DNA from: Hirundichthys speculiger
Taxonomy: Eukaryota > Chordata > Actinopteri > Beloniformes > Exocoetidae
Assembly: GCA_018398805.1 (NCBI GenBank)
Contig: JAGFBZ010000935.1
Location: forward strand, 124,001 to 188,000
Direction: 5' to 3'
DNA: 64,000 nucleotides
The notes under the pieces were generated by a model. It made no database searches. It saw nothing but the letters and a program-made list of their open reading frames with translations, and was not told the DNA's origin. Both the position numbers and the translations under genes were made by a program. Every line of letters starts with the position of its first letter. The first letter of the stretch is position 1. This document shows positions 56,861-64,000 of the stretch, piece after piece.

Positions 56861-57857
56861 GAGCCGCTGTTTAGACCTGGCTCTCCGGTTGGCCCATCTG
56901 GTCCTCCAATCATCTGTCCAATCCGTCGTCATCACGCCACCCTCTTCTGATCCAATCCACTGCTGACATTCCCTGGAAAAGAAGAAAGACTATGGGCCCT
57001 ATCTTGCACCTCCTGCTACCCTGCAAATTTCAGATTTAGGAGCCTCTGCCAACCGAAATGCAATCTTCCACCTCCCAAAACCTGATACCCATTTTGCCGA
57101 CTCCCTTAAACACATTGTGGGCACGGCAATGGGCGTGTCTCTTGCGCAAATTTGGTATCTTGCGGTACCTGTATCTCGCAGATTTTGGGTATTGGGTAAT
57201 GTGTGGTCTGACCACCCATTACCATTGCTAAAAAAGAACAATAAAACAGTGCGATATAAACTAAAGGGTTATGTCATTTATGCTTCTAAAACCACAATAT
57301 TAATGTTATCAATTAACAATATTAATACCAATATGTAACTAATGTGTAACTATACAAAAATGAGAACCACTAACTGCACTAATTCTGGACCTAAAAAGTA
57401 AAAAAAAAAAAAAAAAAAAAAATTCATGGCCATGGCCCCTGCCTCAGTACCGGTCCCTGCCCTCACCTCGGTCTCGGTCCTGGCCTTGGTACCTTCAACC
57501 TACTCCTGACAGATGTCTACTCAACCAAGTGAGCTTATCCAGCCTCCTAACTGGTGATTGTCACAGAATAACAGTGCAGTGCCAAGTTTCACCTTCTGGA
57601 ACTCATTTAATTAGTGCATTTTACCAAACTATAATCTTCAAAACCAAAGTTCCACCAAATCTCTGATAAAGACACTTCAAATACCCAGCCTCAGCCCCAT
57701 AGAACTTTCTCAGGGTGGGTTTGACCAAATTGTTGTTTTTACATTTTTATATGTAAATGACATAGTACAGGACTGTTGTCACCCGTTCATGGCTAATAGG
57801 AGTAGAAATCAGGGTTGTGAATTGGACAAAATTCTACAATTTTCAGATTTTCAGAAC
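56861..57857. other. Mixed noncoding DNA with a possible DNA-element end
   Basis: GGGCCCTATCTTGCACC at 56994 with AATGGGCGTGTCTCTTGCGC inside resembles the end of a fish Harbinger-like repeat, at low confidence. A poly-A run lies at 57401-57422, followed by a short GC-rich proline-type patch (57423-57510). Confidence 0.35.
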
Positions 57858-57990
57858 ACATCCATCCATCCATTATTTATACCCGCTTAATCCTCTGCAG
57901 GGTCATGGGGATCTGCTGGAGTCTATCCCAGCTCTCTTTGGGCAAAAGGCAGGGGTACAAACCTGGACAGGTCTCCAGTACACACATATA
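57858..57990 (+). repeat. Family A, 5' part
   Basis: CCATCCATCCATTATTTATA, GGGTCATGGGGATCTGCTGG and GGCAGGGGTACAAACCTGG follow the 23193 copy. Confidence 0.8.
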
Positions 57991-60462
57991 TACAAGTAAA
58001 AAAAAAAATCTAGTTTAATTAACTGCCTTTATGCATGTATGTAGTTCTAAATATTAAACTATAGTTTTATACATCCTACTCAAGGGTTATCAGGAAGACA
58101 GCAGGAGGCTGTCCTTAGTACTCTGCTGGAATGCTTGTTGCTAAGAACCAAGATGAACTGGCACACGGTGAAGGGAGCACAGCGCACCCGCACACACCCA
58201 CACACTTCATACACAAGGAAGAGAGAAATGATTGGATGCGTGTGTGACAGATTAGAGAAGAATAGTAAGCAGGCGAGGAAGACAGAGAAGGCAGTAAAAG
58301 TAATATTTAAAAAAAATGAAAAAACATACTTCAAAATAAAAAAAGTAAACAGAAAATAGGTTGACAGGCAATATGTTATGATTTGCAGCTTCGATCCATT
58401 GCAACCTTCATCAGTCAGTAGAGCAGCTTTAAAACTAAATTTTTCATTACCACTTATATTAAGAGCGTTCTTTCACAGCTTCAGCTGACGTCACCAGCAT
58501 CGATCACAATGTGCACAAGCCTGTAAACTTATGTTTTACATGTAATAACACATGGCTGTAACTGAAAAGCACTGTAATGTGTGTTTTTAAAGGTCAGGGG
58601 TGTACATGCAGTGATCTTCTTGGGTCGTGTTCTTGAAAGAAGTGAGCATAGCGCAAACATGCCAAAAGGAGACATGAGAAGGTGTTCAGAAGCAGCTTGT
58701 TCTTGAGTTATCCACAAAAATTATTTTCCTATGGTGATGTGTGATACTGTTGATGTGAATGCTAAAAATTAGAATGAAGTTTGGGAGCAATCTGGCCTGT
58801 TTAATGCTACAAGCACCTTGAAGAAGGCTGTCGATATGGTCGATATACTGTTATATTCAGGTGATTTATAAAAGCAAAGTAGCAGTTTTGTATGACTTAT
58901 GGCAATGTTGTGCCTTATGCAATGACCCAGAGTCTGGGAGTTTGTGACAAGTAAAGTGTGCGACTGGATAGTAAAAGAAGAAGAAATTGGATTAAAGAAA
59001 TACTTTTGTGTGCGTGTGTGCGTGGGTGTGTGCAAGTTAATTTAGTTTGTGTTCATAAACTGCTGCTGAAGGAAATGCTCAAGATTGAATAAGTCATTTT
59101 GCCTAGAGCTCTGTCTGTACTTAAAAAAAAATCCCAATGCATGTCTGTGAAAGTACCAAATTAAAATGTGCATACTGATTTTCTGTCATGCATAAAATGC
59201 AGTTTGAGTTTGGGGTAAGGTTTGGTGACTGGATAACCCACCCAGAAGGTTCAACAAGAACATTGTTCACTAGATATTTCACTTGTTAGTGGCTCAGTGT
59301 CCCCACAAAGTAGCATGTTAGCAGGAGCAAGCAAGTATTCTTATTCACTAGAAATGCTAAAATGGAATGAAGGACATCCATTCCATGTCTCAACTTCAAT
59401 AAAACTTATTTTGGCACATTTCTACCAATAAAGCCAGATATAAATGAAACTGGTTCCTCAGTGGGGACAGCTCTGGAGCCCCTAGAAGTGTTTTTATAGT
59501 ATGAAGAAAGTAACACAAGCAACACACCTCATCTACCCTACAAATACAGCATCTTCACTCAGAGGTGGAAAAAATATTTTATAGTTTTGTATTCAATCTT
59601 CTTTCAAAGTAAGCCTGTTTTCACGTGATTGGAATGCCAGACCTTTTTTGTCTCTCAATAAGACAATTTGTGTCAACCATTCACTAATTTTAGGACAAAC
59701 AGAATATCCACAATATGAGGCTTTCTCTGCTCCACTGCAAGGATAACTGGTATGTGGGATCATTCCTGAACACCACAGGAACCTTTTCAGATGACTCTTG
59801 GTGCCTTTAAGATGAAATGCATACTTTATCAATTTTATTTTACTGATTTATTCAATCTAATGATGCAATATCATGGATGGACGCTAAGAAGAATCACTCC
59901 AGGTGATCTTATCTTTTCTCAAGTGGTAACTCAGTTTAAGGCTGAGACCAGTTTGCTGAAGAACGTTGAGCTGCCAGTCAGTCACAGATAGTAGATGCTC
60001 ACTGGAAGACATCCTTGATGCCAGTTGACTCTTACTGTAAACATTAAAAATCAAGGCCCTCTGAGAAATGTCACTTAGATGGAAAATAATGTTTTTCTTA
60101 TAAGATTTGAGGGCATACAGTTGGTTGATTGACAGCTGTGACTGACATCAACCCCCTGGTGTCCTGAACCCACCCATGTGTGAGTCTGCCAGAGCGTCTC
60201 TTTAAATGACAGATTTGAACAATCTGCATGGTGCTCGTGTGAATGTCCAGTTGTTGGAAATGGAGAATTGCTCAAGTGTTCTGACATCAGAAAGGTGAGT
60301 GAGCTGGCGGGGGGTCCTTGATGTGTGCACATTTGTGTGAGCGTGTTTATGTGTATTTGCGGACGAGACAGTCCTGTTTCCACCTGATAATAAAATCCAC
60401 CAAGTGGTCCGATCACAAGTAAACAGCTTGAGAGGCAATGGCCCTCACTCCTCCACCTTATA
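57991..60462. other. Unique noncoding DNA with one start-exon-like island
   Basis: CA/CAC-rich patch at 58184-58208 and GT-rich patch at 59009-59033. A candidate initial exon lies at 60206-60294 (next entry). No other feature recognised. Confidence 0.5.
60206..60294 (+). CDS. Possible initial coding exon, 89 bp
   Basis: ATG at 60206 opens a frame of 29 codons plus two bases (MTDLNNLHGARVNVQLLEME...) that runs to a strong GTGAGT donor at 60295. A TAA lies just upstream in frame. I recognise no family and found no partner exon, so this may be chance. Confidence 0.18.
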
Positions 60463-61820
60463 TAGTTCCTTGCGAAAGTATTCAGCCCCCTTAACCTTTT
60501 CAATCTTTTGCCACATTTCAGGCTTCAAACATAAAGTTATAAGATTTTAATTTTTTTGTCAAAAATCAACAACAAGTGGGACACAATCGTGACGTGAACT
60601 GAAATTTATTGGATGTGTTAAACTTTTTTAACAAATAAACTGAAAAGTGGGGCGTGCAATGTTATTCAGCCCCTTTACTTTCAGAGCAGCAAACTGACTC
60701 CAGAAGTTCAGTGAGGATCTCTGAATGATCCAATGTTGTCCTGAATGACTGATGATGATCAATAGAATCCACCTGTGTGTAATCAAATCTCCGTATAAAT
60801 GCACCTGCTCTGTGATAGTCTGAGGGTTCTGTTTAAAGCTCAGAAGCATCATGAAGACCAAGGAACACACCAGGCAGATCTAAGATACTGTTGTGGAGAA
60901 GTTTAAAGCCGGATTTGGATACAAAAAGATTTCCCAAACTTTAAACATCTCAAGGAGCACTGAGCAAGCAATCATATTGAAATGGAAGGAGTATCAGACC
61001 ACTGCAAATCTACCAAGACCCAGCCGTCCCTCTAAACTTTCATCTGTCCAGAGGACAACAATCAGTCACAGCCTTTATGGAAGAGTGGCAAGAAGAAAGA
61101 CATTTCTCAAGATATCAATAAAAAGTCTCATTTAAAGTTTGCCACAAGCCACCTGGGAGACACACCAAACATGTGGAAGAAGGTGCTCTGGTCAGATGAA
61201 ACCAAAATCAAACTTTTTGGCCACAATGAAAAACGATATGTTTGGAGTAAAAGCAACACAGCTCATCACCCTGAACACACCATCCCCACTTTCAAACATG
61301 GTGGTGGCAGCATCATGGTTTGGGCCTGCTTTTCTTCAGCAGGGACAGGGAAGATGGTTAAAATTGATGGGAAGATGGATGGAGCCAAATACAGGACCAT
61401 TCTGGAAGAAAACCTGTTGGAGTCTGTAAAAGACCTGAGACTGGGACGGAGATTTATCTTCCAACAGGACAATGATCCAAAACATAAAGACAAATCTACA
61501 ATGGAACGATTCACAAATAAACGTATCCAGGTGTTAGAACGGCCAGGTCAAAGTCCAGACCTGAATCCAAACAAGACTCTGTGGAAAGAGCTGAAGACTG
61601 CTGTTCACAAACGCTCTCCATCCAACCTCACTGAGCTCCAGCTGTTTTACAGGAAGAATGGAAGAATTTCAGTCTCTGGATGTTCAAAACTGATAGAAAC
61701 AAACCCCAAGAGACTTGCAGCTGTAATTGCAGCAAAAGATGGTGCTACAAAGTATTAACACAACAGGGCCGAATAATACTGGGGACCTCACTTTTCAATT
61801 TTTTTGTTAAAAAAAAAATA
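60463..61820 (+). mobile_element. Tc1-like element (family Y), right end lost
   Basis: The left terminus CCTTGCGAAAGTATTCAGCC follows TATA at 60461. The leader (AGGCTTCAAACATAAAG, AACAACAAGTGGGACACAAT) matches the element at 44672. The transposase gene lies at 60851-61758. After the stop, CAGGGCCGAATAATACTGG begins the right side, which breaks off into a (TA)n tract at 61822. Confidence 0.9.
60851..61758 (+). pseudogene. Tc1 transposase pseudogene (family Y)
   Basis: MKTKEHTRQI is followed by TAA at codon 11. The N-terminal helix-turn-helix is readable (VVEKFKAGFGYKKISQTLN). A deletion near 61080-61150 removes the linker to the catalytic domain and shifts the frame. From 61171 a 195-codon frame holds the catalytic domain: Trp-Ser-Asp-Glu-Thr (first Asp), then GGGSIMVWACFSS, then Phe-Gln-Gln-Asp-Asn-Asp-Pro-Lys-His (second Asp). 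The third site reads DLNPNKTLW where Asp-Leu-Asn-Pro-Ile-Glu is expected, so the catalytic Glu is Lys. The C-terminal LAAVIAAKDGATKY is intact. Confidence 0.9.
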
Positions 61821-61821
61821 A

Positions 61822-61822
61822 A

Positions 61823-61880
<58 letters not shown>
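61822..61880. repeat. (TA)n microsatellite
   Basis: About 59 bases of TA with one phase break, at the broken right edge of the Tc1 element. Confidence 0.95.
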
Positions 61881-61882
<2 letters not shown>

Positions 61883-61939
61883 TGTAATGTCAAGGGTTAG
61901 AGTATTTAAACTCACCTCAGTAATTAAAACAATTAAACT

Positions 61940-62075
61940 GAGCCCTGCAATGGACTAATAACATGTCCGTGGTGCACCTCGTCCTTTCACCCAAACACAA
62001 CTGGGAGAGGATCCAGCAGGCCGCTGTCATTTCAATAGGAAGGCGTTAGGATGAATAACAAATTCAACTGAATTA
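61940..62075 (-). repeat. Family A fragment, antisense
   Basis: GCAATGGACTAATAACATGT, GTGCACCTCGTCCTTTCACC and ACAACTGGGAGAGGATCCAG are diverged antisense family-A text ending near ATGAATAACA. Confidence 0.6.
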
Positions 62076-64000
62076 ACTTGAACTGACAACAAAGCAATAA
62101 TAAAAATAATTAGTTTCTTTATGCTCTTTTACTTTCATGTTGTGGGTTGAACATTAAAAGAGGTGCAAATATGACTCCAACCTGTGCAGTGATTTCCGCT
62201 GCTTCTCACTCCAAACACCTCATCTAAAGAAAGATCTGGTATTATTCTCATGCTTGTAATGTTCTATCTGAATAATTCGTTTTGTGCATTTATGTCTGTA
62301 ACAAGCGTCTTTTGTTTGCAATCAGGGCTCCTATCATGGTTGTTGGATCTCTGCAGCAACATATTGAGTGTAAATTTTGATCATCACCTTGAAGGCCAGA
62401 AATAACCACACAAACCCTCGCAGTGTGAAATCATCTGAGGCGTCATAAGAGTTTTATAGCGAAGTGTGTGAACACACATTTATGAGATGCTAAGAGGATT
62501 AAAAATACATCTGAGTTTATTTCTGATGCCATTACTAAAAGTGTCGAAGGGGACTTGTCTAGAAGATGTGCACTTTGAAATTCAATGGAGAAAAGACTAT
62601 TTGGAAAATTCTAAAACTACACCATGTCTTAAAAACAGAAGCCAGAGCTGTTAGAAAAAAATATGTAAATCAATGGAATCTGGAGTTACAGTTATGATAT
62701 AAAGTTTGTGAACAGCTTCCTTCTGTCCCCACCTATGACCTAGAACAACCTCAGATTTTCTCGTCTAAAAAGCAAGTATCCACCAAAGACTTGCTCAGAT
62801 TTATGACACAAGCCAAACGACTGTGAGGTTGAAAATCATAAGTAGTGCTGATGACATCTTTAACACTGTAAATTGTTCTGTTCTTGCCAACATTTGAAAT
62901 CTTAAATTTGGGAAATATGGGTTTATTTATCTTGTTTTAAATTGAAATTGTGCATTGAGTCCAGGAATATTAATAAATGTATAATGAATATGTCTTTTAT
63001 GCCTTAACTAGCCAGGAAATCTTATTTGTAGTATTTTACTTTTAAAACAAGCACAAACACCCAGAAATCTGGCACATACTGGTAACATTAAATAACATCC
63101 GCTTTAATTCGTGAGCTTATTTTCTTGTCACTGCACTGCAAGTCTTTCTTGAACATTAAAAGAGGTGACTTGCTAAAATACAAGAAATAAACTTGAAGCT
63201 GTGTGAAATGATCTGTACCATCCATCTATTTACATGAGCCCAGTAAGAGGCTGAAGCAGAAAGCCAGAGTTAATTCATTTAGTCTTTATGTTTTTGATTA
63301 TCTCAGATTGTGGCCACAATGTGTCTCTCTGACTGGCCGTCTGAAAGAAAGCCTGGCTTGGTTAAATTAACTCCAAGGTACATCCATCTGCTCCGTGGTC
63401 TGGATTTCAGTTTTGGACTCCCCAGAAGTTTGAGGGTTTTTTTTTTTTTCATTAAAATTTTTTTTTTTTCTCCTCCTGCCTGTTGTTTGAGTTTGAATCA
63501 GTGTGTGGATCCTTTCATACAATTTCAACAACATGCACTATTTGCCATGACAGGCAGGTTTAAGGGCAAGGTCCAGGCTGGTTTCCAGAGGAGTTCTTTC
63601 AGTTGGGTTCCCTCTGACATATGTGTGATATCCTATTCACAGTTTTGACACACATGCACAGATAAAGGAACATGCATTAAGCATTCAGTACTCTTACACT
63701 CCTTGTTCATCTCACGTCTCTCCCCCTTTTCTGTCTCTGCCATCCGCTCACCTCATTTCTGTTTGACCTCCTCTTTATTCCATAGTGGTGGTATGAGGTG
63801 TCTAGATGTCATTTTGATGTAGTGTGAAATCACTGCTGAGCTGGTGAAGACAACTGAATGTGAATATCAGTTGAGCAGGGAAAGGATGGGCAGCAACAAG
63901 GTCACTTAGGATCTTCATTTCAGGTCATGGTTTCTCTGCAGATCCAGGAACAAGAGAGAGAACATGAATACAGAGCTACATGAAAGTTCCCCTCTCACCA
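62076..64000. other. Unique noncoding DNA; possible exon at the window edge
   Basis: T-runs at 63437-63449 and 63460-63469. An acceptor-like TTTCTCTGCAG ends at 63941 and a frame stays open to the window end (SRNKRENMNTELHESSPLT). It may be an exon cut by the edge, at low confidence. Confidence 0.4.

Noticed and set aside
63310..63648. 112-codon plus-strand ORF
   Set aside because: It includes poly-Phe from T-runs and shows no recognisable domain.

Overview
The window looks like AT-rich teleost fish genomic DNA, intergenic or intronic. The evidence is the mix of repeats: several families of Tc1/mariner elements (one resembling the Sleeping Beauty type of fish), hAT and piggyBac relics, L2-like, L1-like and other LINE pieces, tRNA-derived SINEs ending in a typical fish tail, and many (TA)n/(CA)n microsatellites. 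I see no bacterial operon, no CRISPR array, no rRNA and no stand-alone tRNA gene. No host protein gene could be recognised by name. Family names for repeats rest on remembered consensus features and were not searched.

Layout. 1-6 kb: unique DNA, two hAT relics (one a clean 286-bp MITE), a Sleeping-Beauty-like Tc1 5' fragment. 5.9-6.7 kb: an unidentified open frame (101 codons from its first ATG) followed by a SINE. 7-15 kb: antisense LINE fragments, an LTR-like segment, and a 1.4-kb hAT element nested in an older dispersed repeat with a perfect 8-bp target duplication. 15.8-17.2 kb: a broken Tc1 transposase gene. 19-28 kb: LINE 3' ends, a hAT element with a BED-finger exon that was later invaded by a LINE and microsatellites, and a second LTR-like segment. 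28.7-32 kb: a chain of five phase-compatible exon-like segments on the minus strand, interrupted by a foldback element of about 970 bp with arms over 400 bp. 34-46 kb: mostly unique DNA with a second copy of the 15.8-kb Tc1 family split by a 908-bp TG...CA insertion, a 280-300 bp local duplication, and a Tc1-ended element whose interior is antisense L1-like LINE sequence. 46-57 kb: SINE, piggyBac N-terminal relic, hAT relic, a perfect 364-bp Tc1/mariner MITE, a mariner-like transposase 3' end, and a GC-rich proline-rich coding-like relic. 60-62 kb: a Tc1 transposase pseudogene with a lost third catalytic residue. The rest is unique noncoding sequence.

The elements do not form a pathway. Their relation is stratigraphic: nested insertions give relative ages, and every transposase examined carries inactivating lesions. 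The strongest unusual structures are the long foldback element, the Tc1 element carrying LINE sequence, and two Tc1 copies that share the same early stop codon. The least understood coding signals are the ORF at 6007-6312 and the minus-strand exon chain at 28737-31939.
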